35,605 nucleotides of DNA from Terrimonas_B sp041743125 (GCA_041743125.1 JBGTNK010000226.1:1-35605), one strand, 5' to 3'; shown: positions 27,901 through 34,466, counted from the stretch's first letter. A program made the numbers and translations. Notes: a model not told the origin generated them from the sequence alone.

Positions 27901-28733
27901 TCAAATGGTTTGGAACGGCTACGGACATTCATGCCTCCAAAGAACAAGCTCAAATATTAGAAGAAGAGATAAAAAAACGAACGAAAGAATTAAATGATTT
28001 GAATCTTTCCCTGGCCCAGTCTAACAAAGAACTTCAGCAATTTGCTCATGTAGCCAGCCACGACCTGAAGGAACCCATAAGAAAAATAAAAACGTTTACG
28101 GGCAGGCTGGCCGCTGACCAGGAAAATATAATAACGGAAAAATCCAGGGAATATATTAATAAGGTGAACTCAGCTGCGGACAGAATGCTGAAAATGATAG
28201 AAGGTGTATTGGATTATTCCATGCTAAATGCACAGGAACAAAAATTAGAAATTGTAGATCTGAATGAGATCGTTAAAAATATTGAAACCGACCTGGAGCT
28301 GATCATTACACAAAAATCGGCGAAGATATTTTGTGATGAACTGCCATCCATAAGCGGCGCTGCTATTTTACTCTATCAACTTTTTTATAACCTCATTAAT
28401 AATTCCCTGAAGTTTTCAAGGCCGGGTAAAGCTCCGGTTATTGAAATAAAATCGAGCCGGATAAAAAAAGATAATCAGGACATTGCTGTAATAACAGTAA
28501 CTGATAATGGGATCGGTTTTGAACAGGAATACGCAGAAAACATCTTTAATACGTTTACCCGTCTTAATTCCAAGGATCAATATGAAGGAACCGGGCTGGG
28601 CCTGAGCTTATGTAAAAGAATTGTAGAAAGACACCAGGGTAGTATCCGGGCTGAAAGTAATCTGCAGAATGGATCCAGGTTCATTATCGAAATGCCTGTT
28701 TTCCCTGCCAGCGATCAGCGCTTATTAATTTAA
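24918..28733 (+). CDS. Hybrid histidine kinase with two complete kinase cores (PAS-GAF-HK-REC-PAS-PAS-HK)
   Basis: 1271 residues, cytosolic. The N-terminal PAS-like region (about 20-155, GGGELGARIREYDWSKTSLG onward) is followed by GAF (about 165-340), HisKA with His360 in SNISHEFRTPLTLLL, an HATPase with NLVSNAFKYS and GTGIGLS (about 460-575), a receiver (about 634-750; phosphoacceptor Asp684 in LLSDIMMPK and KPFSSKE), a PAS of the same type as in the 21264 kinase (about 770-890), a second PAS (about 895-1010), then HisKA with His1048 in VASHDLKEPIRK and an HATPase with NLINNSLKFS, DNGIGFE and GTGLGLS. Both cores keep all key residues. The receiver sits between them, so phosphate could pass from core 1 to Asp684 and change core 2. 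There is no DNA-binding output. It may have arisen by fusion of two kinase genes. Confidence 0.9.
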   Translation: MDRSPNEQTVIPEFLSGGGELGARIREYDWSKTSLGPVSSWPQSLRTCVRIMLSSRQPIWIGWGKDLIKLYNDPYKAIVGGKHPWALGTPASIVWKDIWKDIEHMLHQVMDNDEGTYVESQLLIMERNGYPEETYYTFSYTPIPGDDGSTAGMICANTDDTDRIISERQLRTLTQLGKNLTDCKSNKEIIEKTINTLKENPYDFPFALFRIISDNKAILAQSTELGPSEKIITSELDLNADNELSLIIRKAIASKKIQLFENISQRVGQMPKGAWGIAPEKAIVLPIIQTGIKDPFGVLVIGLNPFRLWDEKYLSFFSLVSDQVATSFADVHVLKEERKRIEALSELDKAKTIFFSNISHEFRTPLTLLLGPIEETINDPADVEANKLRMEVAYNNALRMQKLVNTLLDFSRIEAGRLEGKFSRVDICTFTNNLVSSFRSAIESVGMKLAFNCEEIHDEVYVDTDMWEKIVLNLVSNAFKYSKKGTIDIRVKQVKNNVQFSVKDSGTGIPKDQLELIFNRFHRIENTDGRSLEGTGIGLSMVKELVKLHFGKISVSSQLGKGSLFTVSIPVGKGHLQESRIIGLDPTANVSTQADVFVREALKWNAEDVEDPDYINMDSSVDNIIHSADISSKKYKVVLADDNLDMRAYMERLLSSQYQVINAVNGEDAFNKIIRHNPDLLLSDIMMPKLDGFGLLKKIRNHPDRKNLPVIFLSARADEEAKVEGLDAGADDYLVKPFSSKELLARVDANIKIAKSRIAAENNLRRVIMQSPVAMAILMGDQFIIEMANQKALEVWGKKYEEVINQSAMKAFPELIEQGFDKILSGVYTTGKPFIANEMPVTLIRKGIPETLFINFIYEPLNDSEGKIQGIVGVGIDVSEQVKARTKIEQSQKELNEMANVMPQLVWVGDPDGKVIYYNDRVAEYEGASKNEEGTWDWETMIHPEDQAATMIAWNAAIKTGTVYQAEHRAKKTDGNFRWLLSRGIPYKDENGSIVKWFGTATDIHASKEQAQILEEEIKKRTKELNDLNLSLAQSNKELQQFAHVASHDLKEPIRKIKTFTGRLAADQENIITEKSREYINKVNSAADRMLKMIEGVLDYSMLNAQEQKLEIVDLNEIVKNIETDLELIITQKSAKIFCDELPSISGAAILLYQLFYNLINNSLKFSRPGKAPVIEIKSSRIKKDNQDIAVITVTDNGIGFEQEYAENIFNTFTRLNSKDQYEGTGLGLSLCKRIVERHQGSIRAESNLQNGSRFIIEMPVFPASDQRLLI

Positions 28734-28802
28734 AAATGCAGCCAATTTTTAATTTAATATGCCAAACTTATAGTGTTCTCCTGTATTGCTTCATCCCCTG
28801 AA

Positions 28803-29162
28803 TTATAATACGTTAATAATTGACACCGCAATAATCGCTATATCCAAAATAATACTAAGGAAGTAAACAGGAATGGTGATTTTGGTTGGCATGGCCGCAA
28901 GGTTGGTCACCAATGACATGGCCATAGCTGCTATGGCTATACCCCAGAAAATAAAATTATTACCTCCAAATATGACCGCCATTACCGTTAAAGGAGTAAG
29001 AATGCAACCGTGGGACGTGATGATGACGGCCAGCCAGCCAAATCGAAATTTCTCCTGTATCTCACACCAGGTAATAAATCTCTCCGCGAAAGATTCCTTT
29101 TTTATGTCATTTACATAGGTGGGGTTGATTATTTGCTGTAATGTTTGCTGTAATGTTTGCAT
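28803..29162 (-). CDS. Small membrane protein of unknown function
   Basis: 119 residues. A soluble N-terminal part (about 1-42) is followed by three hydrophobic segments (about 43-62, 65-88 and 95-118) that should cross the inner membrane. The loop sequence CEIQEKFRFGWLAVIITSHGCILTP is distinctive, but I do not link it to a named family. Met-rich and Ala-rich helices (AIAAMAMSLVTNLAAMP) are notable. The start falls in a 12-base tandem repeat that encodes QTLQ twice. It is convergent with the hybrid kinase gene. ATG 29160-29162 is the chosen start; no function is proposed. Confidence 0.7.
   Translation of the reverse strand: MQTLQQTLQQIINPTYVNDIKKESFAERFITWCEIQEKFRFGWLAVIITSHGCILTPLTVMAVIFGGNNFIFWGIAIAAMAMSLVTNLAAMPTKITIPVYFLSIILDIAIIAVSIINVL
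29132..29160. repeat. 12-base tandem repeat in the 5' end of the small membrane protein gene
   Basis: TTTGCTGTAATG is present 2.4 times in a row. It encodes a repeated QTLQ directly after the initiator Met. Copy changes would keep the frame, since 12 is a multiple of three. Confidence 0.8.
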
Positions 29163-29283
29163 GTATGATGATTTTGAGATACAAATTTGAATTGGTTCCG
29201 GCCAAATATTTATGACTCTTGTTAACTAGTAATCTGATTCTTATTACAGGAAGGGGATTCCGGCTCTGCTTTCATTTATTAAG

Positions 29284-29297
29284 CTGATTAAAATCAT
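29284..29297. promoter_or_regulatory. CRP/FNR-like dyad upstream of the 132-residue orphan gene
   Basis: CTGAT-TAAA-ATCAT matches TTGAT-N4-ATCAA at 8 of 10 positions and has a TGA-N6-TCA core. It is centred 74 bases before ATG 29365. A TAATTTAG element (29342-29349) would place +1 near 29356 and the site near -65. It resembles the two boxes before cytochrome c-nosZ. Confidence 0.5.
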
Positions 29298-29364
29298 TTC
29301 TTATATTCTTCTATATCATTTAACCAGCCAGGCAGATTGGATAATTTAGATTAAACTTTAAGCT

Positions 29365-29763
29365 ATGTTAATTGAAGTGAGGAAAAATAAGACAATTGCT
29401 GACCTGCAATTAAATTTTAGTCGGTTTTATCCATTTTTGAGATTAGACTTTTTCAATAACACAACAGGGAAGATTGGAACTTTTTTGAACCAAAAGTTAA
29501 ATGAAAAGCTGTTGTTGGATAGGGCAGGCAATAAAAAGGAAGGAGAAATTAATTTATTGGATTCTATGACTATTGAAGAATTAGAGAGAATTTTTCAAAA
29601 CCAATTTGGCATGTTAGTACAGGTATCCAGAAAATCGGGATCGGTTTGGCTCCAAACGACTATGACAGATAACTGGACGTTGAAGCAACAAAATGACCAC
29701 GGCCGTGAATTGTCAGTACCTGATAAAAATGCTTCATCAAAATTTCCAATAGATAAGGATTAG
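29365..29763 (+). CDS. Unrecognised 132-residue protein next to the receiver-CRP regulator
   Basis: Not recognised as a named family. The N-terminus (MLIEVRKNKTIADLQLNFSR, then FLRLDFFN) looks like a mixed helix/strand fold. The centre has a helix (DSMTIEELERIFQNQFGM) that runs into VQVSRKSGSVWLQTT, and the C-terminal 30 residues are polar and probably disordered. There is no signal peptide or membrane segment, so it is cytosolic. Its stop overlaps the stop of the convergent receiver-CRP gene (4 shared bases). A CRP/FNR-like dyad upstream (29284-29297) suggests it belongs to the same regulon as nosZ. A role as a small regulator or a partner of that system is only a guess. Confidence 0.7.
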   Translation: MLIEVRKNKTIADLQLNFSRFYPFLRLDFFNNTTGKIGTFLNQKLNEKLLLDRAGNKKEGEINLLDSMTIEELERIFQNQFGMLVQVSRKSGSVWLQTTMTDNWTLKQQNDHGRELSVPDKNASSKFPIDKD

Positions 29764-30806
29764 TACAGGAGATTTTTTAACTTATCAATGTTTGAAATAC
29801 AAATTTTACCACGTTTTATTTCAATTAGATTCTCCCCTTTAAAATCGCTTAGTGTTCTGATCAGCGATTCAGTTGCTGTACCCACGTATTGAGCAATATC
29901 TTCTCTTGATATTTCGATTGGTTTGTTTCCGCCAAATTTACTGTGAATTTCAATTAAGGCGCCGGCCACTCTCTTCCTTAATGAACTATAGGCAAGGTTT
30001 AATAGCCTTTCTTCTTTCTCTTTTACGTTTTGCGTTATTATGCGTATGAATTTGGCGGCAACAGTTATGTCGCTGTGTATCATTTGTAAAAAATCCTCCT
30101 TCGGAATCTGTAAGATCTCTGCATCTTCCAGTATAACAGCTGAATCATCATAATTCTTTTCTTCAATCAATGCAGAATAGCCTATAAAATCACCTTCCGC
30201 AAAAAGATCAGTGATATATTCCTTTCCATCAGGGTGTAATTTGAATCCTTTCACTTTCCCCTTTACTATATAATACAGATGCCGCGGTCGCTTACCTTCC
30301 CGGTAAAGAGTTTGCTTCTTTTGGTAGAATTCCTGGTCAAACTGTTCTTTAATATTTGTTAGCAACCCTGATTCTTTTACATTCTTTACAAATTGCTGAA
30401 TACCCGCGGGTGAGGCGGCATAGGGATGATTAAGAATTTCGGTCTTTTTTAACCGAACTTCGATAGCATTAAGTAATTCAATATCTTCAAATGGTTTGGT
30501 AATATAGTCGTCTGCGCCCATTTCCATTCCTTTGCGCTGGTCGGTGCGATCTGTTTTGGCGGTCAGGTAAATAAACGGAATGGATTGAGTCGATTCATTT
30601 TTGCGCAACAGGTGCAACACGCCATAGCCATCCAGTTCAGGCATCATTATATCGCAAACAATAATATCAGGTTTTTCTTTCAAAGCCAGTTCAACCCCGG
30701 TTTTCCCGTTTTCTGCAGTTAAGGTTTTATATCCGGCCAAATCCAGTATTTCGGCCGTATTTTCTCTTATATCGGTATTATCATCAATGACTAAAACTGA
30801 CTTCAT
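29760..30806 (-). CDS. Receiver-CRP/FNR fusion transcription regulator
   Basis: 348 residues. The receiver (1-120) has Asp52 in VCDIMMPEL, Thr82 in LTAK and Lys104 in ITKPFED. The cyclic-nucleotide-like domain (about 150-250) has KGKVKGFKLHPDGKEY and FAEGDFIGYSAL. The HTH_Crp domain (about 265-345) has ISREDIAQYVGTATESLIRTL. In the recognition helix Glu313 and Arg317 keep the E-x3-R spacing used by CRP (E181, R185) and FNR (E209, R213) to read TGA; Ile316 stands where FNR has Ser212. Only two Cys are present, so there is no FNR-type iron-sulfur cluster. The gene starts 4 bases after the stop of a PAS kinase, so control is by phosphorylation. It probably regulates the N2O genes to its right (see dyads at 33876-33911). 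Confidence 0.93.
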   Translation of the reverse strand: MKSVLVIDDNTDIRENTAEILDLAGYKTLTAENGKTGVELALKEKPDIIVCDIMMPELDGYGVLHLLRKNESTQSIPFIYLTAKTDRTDQRKGMEMGADDYITKPFEDIELLNAIEVRLKKTEILNHPYAASPAGIQQFVKNVKESGLLTNIKEQFDQEFYQKKQTLYREGKRPRHLYYIVKGKVKGFKLHPDGKEYITDLFAEGDFIGYSALIEEKNYDDSAVILEDAEILQIPKEDFLQMIHSDITVAAKFIRIITQNVKEKEERLLNLAYSSLRKRVAGALIEIHSKFGGNKPIEISREDIAQYVGTATESLIRTLSDFKGENLIEIKRGKICISNIDKLKNLLY

Positions 30807-30810
30807 ATTG

Positions 30811-32040
30811 CTATTTTTTTACGGGAATGGAAAAAGTGAAGGTAGTGCCATGATTCAACTTGCTTTTCAATTGAAGGGTACCATTGAGAATATCGATATA
30901 TCTTTTTACGATATGTAAACCTAACCCAGTTCCCTGGATATTGGTGGCATTGGCTCCTCTGAAAAAAGTGGTGAACAGGTGTTGCTGATCTTCTTCCCCT
31001 ATCCCAATTCCCTGATCGGCAATTGAAACTACGGCTTTCTCCTTATCTACTTTTGTATTTATCCTGATTTCTGATCCTTCTCCTGAAAATTTTACGGCGT
31101 TTGTAATTAGATTAATCAAAATGTTTTTAAGCAATTTTTTGTCTGAATAGACTTTTGTGCTTCCGTCGTAATTCATCTCAAAATGCTGATCTTTTTTTAA
31201 TAGCCTGTTCAATTCATTTATCGTTTCGGTGGTCAAAGCTTTCAGATCAAATTCACTGCACTGTGATTCCTTTTTACCCTCATCCAGTTTTCCCAGAGAA
31301 AGAAAATCTTCCAGGATATCGTTCAGTTGCTTTACTGAACTTTTTATTTTGTCGGTGTGCCTGTTGCGCTTATCCTGCTGTTCGGTGGTTGTATATTTAC
31401 TTAGCAACGACGCTGAAGATAAAACAGTGCTGAGCGGAGTTCTGAATTCGTGAGAAGCCATGGACACAAACCGGCTCTTGATCTCATTTAATTGTTTTTC
31501 CTTATCCAATGCTTCACTCAGTTCTTTCTGCGATTGTTCAAGTCTTTGTAATGCCTCCCTCAATATCATGGTTCTTTGTTCCACTTTTACCTCTAACTCT
31601 GAATTCAGTTTTCGTAATTCATTGCTTACTTTTTCTAATTGCTTTTGTTGCGCTATCATGTCGAGTTCAATCTCCTTTCTCCTGGTTATATCCACTACAA
31701 AAGCGATTACAAAGAGATTGTTTTCTTTGGTATAGTGGCTTAAACTGACTTCCACAGGAATTTTGCTACCATCTTTTTTTCTACCATTAAGATCTCGTCC
31801 CTGTCCCATCACCCGGTTGGATGGTTTTTGATAAAATCCTTCCCTCAGTTTATGATGAGGTGTTTTCAATTGATCGGGAATTAATATTTCAATGGGTTGT
31901 CCTATAAGCTCACTGCTATCATAATTAAATATCCTTTCGGTTGCAGGATTTACCAATAAAATATTCCCATGCGTGCCGGTAAGTATAATACCTTCAGTCG
32001 CATTTTCAAAAAGTGAAGTCATGTGAGCCTGGTCGAGCAT
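30811..32040 (-). CDS. PAS sensor histidine kinase, cognate of the receiver-CRP regulator
   Basis: 409 residues, cytosolic. One PAS domain (about 5-128) is followed by a long coiled coil (about 128-190), HisKA with His197 in SMASHEFRTPLSTV, and an HATPase with NLITNAVKFS, DQGIGIGE and GTGLGLH. In the PAS, LIPDQLKTPHH places His62 where FixL has its haem ligand His200, and MGQGR places Arg82 at the FixL Arg220 position, but R206 is not matched. The same residues occur in many PAS domains without haem, so an O2 or NO sensing role is possible, not shown. It is followed after 4 bases by the receiver-CRP gene, and the two should form one operon. Confidence 0.92.
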   Translation of the reverse strand: MLDQAHMTSLFENATEGIILTGTHGNILLVNPATERIFNYDSSELIGQPIEILIPDQLKTPHHKLREGFYQKPSNRVMGQGRDLNGRKKDGSKIPVEVSLSHYTKENNLFVIAFVVDITRRKEIELDMIAQQKQLEKVSNELRKLNSELEVKVEQRTMILREALQRLEQSQKELSEALDKEKQLNEIKSRFVSMASHEFRTPLSTVLSSASLLSKYTTTEQQDKRNRHTDKIKSSVKQLNDILEDFLSLGKLDEGKKESQCSEFDLKALTTETINELNRLLKKDQHFEMNYDGSTKVYSDKKLLKNILINLITNAVKFSGEGSEIRINTKVDKEKAVVSIADQGIGIGEEDQQHLFTTFFRGANATNIQGTGLGLHIVKRYIDILNGTLQLKSKLNHGTTFTFSIPVKK

Positions 32041-32136
32041 CAGAAGGTTTAGCTTAAGTAATGGAGTAAATATAGTTAAAGAATCAATGAGTGAAGAAAG
32101 GGTACTTATTCAGCCAGCGGCCCTACAGGGGCTTTA

Positions 32137-32691
32137 TTATAAAACAACACGGCTTGGTACAGAATGTTCTGATTTATTTTTAACAGAACAAAATTTTTTC
32201 ACTGCATTAACCAGGTCCCTGATATTTTCTTTCTTTACCAGGTTATAGCCAGTTAACATTGATTTCTTCTTAACAAGGTCCTTTGTTAACCGGGCTCCCA
32301 TCCTGAGCTTAAACCTGTCCTTCCATGAAAGTTCATTGAAAAGCATCTTCCCCGGGTAATAATAAATTTCACATTGTTCCGTGATCTCTTCGGGTACACC
32401 CTGGAGGAAATTAGTATTTAGTTTTTCTTTTTCTAGCGGTGACGTGCCTGCCACCTGGAAAAAGAAAATTTTTTTACCTCTTAAAGCCTTCAGGTTAGTT
32501 TGGAGCCATTGGCTGATTTTCAATTTGCCGGTATAAACGCTGCTGCCAATTATGATAAAATCGAAATGAGAAAGGTTGCCTTCGTCCAGCTCAGTGGTAG
32601 CGAAATAAGCTAAATTCAATTCTTCCGAAATCCATTGTGCATATTGCCTTGTGGTGCCATACTTGCCTTTAAAGATAATAATGCCATTCAT
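32137..32691 (-). CDS. Flavodoxin-like protein (HemG/menaquinone-dependent protoporphyrinogen oxidase type)
   Basis: 184 residues. The FMN phosphate loop is FKGKYGTTRQYA (7-18), followed by FDFIIIGSSVYTGKL (about 44-58) and KKIFFFQVAG (about 73-82), the normal beta-alpha pattern of a flavodoxin. Length and the long C-terminal helix region are close to HemG-type flavodoxins, which oxidise protoporphyrinogen with quinone, but a general electron-transfer role is equally possible. It lies between the kinase gene (96 bases away) and the RIC-like gene in the same direction. A place in the nitrogen-oxide block makes haem supply for cytochromes or electron delivery plausible. No clear TGA-N6-TCA site was found upstream. 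Confidence 0.8.
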   Translation of the reverse strand: MNGIIIFKGKYGTTRQYAQWISEELNLAYFATTELDEGNLSHFDFIIIGSSVYTGKLKISQWLQTNLKALRGKKIFFFQVAGTSPLEKEKLNTNFLQGVPEEITEQCEIYYYPGKMLFNELSWKDRFKLRMGARLTKDLVKKKSMLTGYNLVKKENIRDLVNAVKKFCSVKNKSEHSVPSRVVL

Positions 32692-32847
32692 TTATTTAAT
32701 ATTTATTAGTTTGAAAAGAACCTGCCAACCGGAGGGCATGTTCGTAATAAAAAATCATGTAGTGATGACAAGCATTATCAGACACATTTTATAAACTAAT
32801 TTCTTTTTCTTTTTTTATGCCTGATTATGGGGACGGTCAACTAATCC

Positions 32848-33591
32848 TCATAATAATTCTTTTTCGATTTGCAATGCCCTTGGAAAAAGAATTTCGTTTT
32901 CAATGTGTAAATGCTGGACCATGTCTGCATCTAGTTCCTTCAATTTTGAAAGAGCTACTTTTTGTGTAATGCAGGCATTGGGCGGGGCTGTATAATTATC
33001 CGTGAGGTCACGGAAACGTTGCAGATATTTTCCCACAAATTCATCTTCCTCTTTTATCATTAATGCAATGGGTTTTCCCAAAGTTTTTACCAGCAAACCT
33101 GCATAAGGTTCATTTCTTTGCTGCGCATGACCAATCTGTTTTATGTAAGGGAAAATAACTTGTTCCTCCCGGGCAATAAGGGGAAGTAATTCCCCGTATA
33201 AGAGATTAAAGGACTCAATCAATTCACCAAGCCATGGATATTTTGTTTGATGCCCTTCTGCAAATCGCTTCAACACATCTGTTGTTTCAGGGAAGTTTAT
33301 AACCAGGAACGAATGATGTACATTAACGATATAGTCAACCAGGAAATCAAGGCTCCAGTTATTGAAATTGATGGAGCTCGAAACTTGTATTACCCGCATT
33401 ACATCAGTAAGCTCTTTTTTTATTGTTTCTATTTCTATCTTATGAATGTCACAAGCAGTTTGTAAGGCAATTTTACCTCCACAGCAATAGCTGATATGAT
33501 ATTTGCTGAAGACATTCGAAGTGCGGTAGTCCTGCATCACAATGCCTGTTACAGTGCTTTCATTAGTAATATTATTGGTTGTAAGATTCAT
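32848..33591 (-). CDS. ric: RIC/ScdA/YtfE-like protein with an altered di-iron site
   Basis: 247 residues from ATG 33591; a TTG at 33606 could extend it by five and is not preferred. Residues about 13-50 form the ScdA_N (DUF542) domain with the CCGG motif, Cys36-Cys37. The rest is a hemerythrin-like four-helix bundle. RIC proteins repair iron-sulfur clusters damaged by NO or oxidants. By motif comparison with E. coli YtfE as remembered, H84 (here His92), H105 (His114), E133 (Glu142), H204 (His227) and E208 (Glu231) are kept. The H129 position in ELSSHMMKEEQ is Leu138 in ELLPLIAREEQ, and H160 in SEHDE is Glu182 in KEEDE. The iron site must differ from the known one. It is divergent from cytochrome c-nosZ, with a TGAC-N4-GTCA dyad upstream. 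Confidence 0.85.
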   Translation of the reverse strand: MNLTTNNITNESTVTGIVMQDYRTSNVFSKYHISYCCGGKIALQTACDIHKIEIETIKKELTDVMRVIQVSSSINFNNWSLDFLVDYIVNVHHSFLVINFPETTDVLKRFAEGHQTKYPWLGELIESFNLLYGELLPLIAREEQVIFPYIKQIGHAQQRNEPYAGLLVKTLGKPIALMIKEEDEFVGKYLQRFRDLTDNYTAPPNACITQKVALSKLKELDADMVQHLHIENEILFPRALQIEKELL

Positions 33592-33634
33592 TTGTTTTAA
33601 CGGCAATAGTAAGTATATGTGGTTATCATTTGAA

Positions 33635-33646
33635 TGACATTAGTCA
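33635..33646. promoter_or_regulatory. TGAC-ATTA-GTCA dyad upstream of the RIC-like gene
   Basis: A perfect 4-base-arm dyad with a TGA-N6-TCA core, centred 50 bases before the RIC-like start. It has the same core as the CCTGAC-TTTT-GTCAGG site before the HMA-AraC operon. On the minus strand a weak TACTATTG box lies at 33609-33602. Confidence 0.35.
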
Positions 33647-33851
33647 GGTGGACACATGATTTTTGGATGATCAGCAAGCACATCTGTAATGATAAATAAA
33701 CAGATGGATGGTTTTAAGTCCCTGATACAAGAAGTACTAACCCCGTTATTCATAAAATGGGCAAAATTTGATATGAATAAATCAAAGCTGTTTCCATGAA
33801 AACCAATTAGTGGTTAGAAACTTGATAGGTATACGCATGGTTCTTTCACCC

Positions 33852-33873
33852 TGATAAGATCATGTACTTATCA
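33852..33873. promoter_or_regulatory. Imperfect palindrome in the cytochrome c-nosZ control region
   Basis: TGATAAG (33852-33858) and CTTATCA (33867-33873) are perfectly complementary arms around an 8-base spacer with a central CATG. Its left part, CTGATAAGATCAT, is a one-base-short version of the CRP/FNR-like boxes that follow. TCACCCTGA is repeated at 33846-33854 and 33871-33879, 25 bases apart. Confidence 0.45.
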
Positions 33874-33875
33874 CC

Positions 33876-33889
33876 CTGAGATATATCAT
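33876..33889. promoter_or_regulatory. CRP/FNR-like box 1 upstream of cytochrome c-nosZ
   Basis: CTGAG-ATAT-ATCAT with a TGA-N6-TCA core, centred at 33882.5, exactly 22 bases (about two helical turns) upstream of box 2, so both would face the same side of the DNA. Confidence 0.5.
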
Positions 33890-33897
33890 ATGTACTC

Positions 33898-33911
33898 CTG
33901 ATGTTTATCAA
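33898..33911. promoter_or_regulatory. CRP/FNR-like box 2 upstream of cytochrome c-nosZ
   Basis: CTGAT-GTTT-ATCAA matches the FNR consensus TTGAT-N4-ATCAA at 9 of 10 positions. It is centred at 33904.5, about 74 bases before the predicted transcription start near 33979. The receiver-CRP protein encoded at 29760-30806 is the nearest candidate to bind it. Confidence 0.6.
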
Positions 33912-33937
33912 TCTTTAATGTGGATGGTCAATATACA

Positions 33938-33972
33938 TTTGCCACATAGAAGATTAAACTCTTTTATTTTTT
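33938..33972 (+). promoter_or_regulatory. Putative promoter of the cytochrome c-nosZ operon
   Basis: TTTG at 33938-33941 and TATTTTTT at 33965-33972 (one mismatch to TAnnTTTG) are 23 bases apart, at the edge of the accepted spacing. The ATG follows at 33990. The weak spacing would suit a promoter that needs an activator. Apart from the boxes listed, 33592-33989 holds no gene. Confidence 0.4.
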
Positions 33973-33989
33973 TACCTTAATTTATAAAA

Positions 33990-34466
33990 ATGCAACTCAA
34001 ATCGTTTTTTGCTACTACTGTCATTGTTACAAGCCTGGTAATTTTTTCCGCCTGCAACAATGAAGAAAACCAGCCAGGAGAAATGTCACATGATAATAAA
34101 GAAACGGCTACAGATCAACCGGAAACACATGGTTCGGAAGTAAAACCCGGTGATGTTGAATTAACAACCCCGCTAAACCAGGAATGGGTGACTAACGGTA
34201 AAGGCATTTACGAGTTGAAATGCCAGGCCTGCCATAAGTTGACCGATGAACGATTAGTTGGCCCGGGCTGGAAAGGAGTAACGCAGAATAGAGAACCACA
34301 TTGGATCATGAATATGATCACCAATGTAGAAATGATGCTGGAAAAAGACCCTGAAGCACAAAAATTATTAGAGCAGTGTTTGGTTCGTATGCCTAACCAG
34401 AATATTACTAAAGAGGACTCCCGTCAGATACTGGAATTTATGCGATCCAATGATGGCGTTAATTAG
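33990..34466 (+). CDS. Lipoprotein monohaem cytochrome c of the nos operon
   Basis: 158 residues. The signal peptide ends in a lipobox VIFSAC with Cys22, so it is membrane-anchored on the outer face of the inner membrane or beyond. A polar, acidic linker of about 40 residues precedes the cytochrome c domain (about 65-155): haem-binding CQACH at 78-82 and a likely axial Met134 in VRMPNQ. It lies 55 bases before nosZ on the same strand. In clade II nos clusters of Bacteroidota a cytochrome c gene commonly precedes nosZ and is thought to pass electrons to it. Expression probably depends on the boxes at 33876-33911. The start has A-rich sequence (TTTATAAAA) directly upstream. Confidence 0.92.
   Translation: MQLKSFFATTVIVTSLVIFSACNNEENQPGEMSHDNKETATDQPETHGSEVKPGDVELTTPLNQEWVTNGKGIYELKCQACHKLTDERLVGPGWKGVTQNREPHWIMNMITNVEMMLEKDPEAQKLLEQCLVRMPNQNITKEDSRQILEFMRSNDGVN

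Noticed and set aside
30811..32040. Calling the PAS kinase FixL
   Set aside because: His62 and Arg82 line up with FixL, but R206 is missing and the same pattern is common in PAS domains without haem.
32100..32136. GC-rich hairpin GCCC-CTGTA-GGGC as terminator of the flavodoxin gene
   Set aside because: The stem is only 4 bases and no T-run follows on the minus strand.
33765..33785. TTTGAT-N8-ATCAAA inverted repeat as an FNR box
   Set aside because: The spacing is 8 and not 4, so it does not fit a CRP/FNR dimer; the boxes at 33876-33911 fit better.
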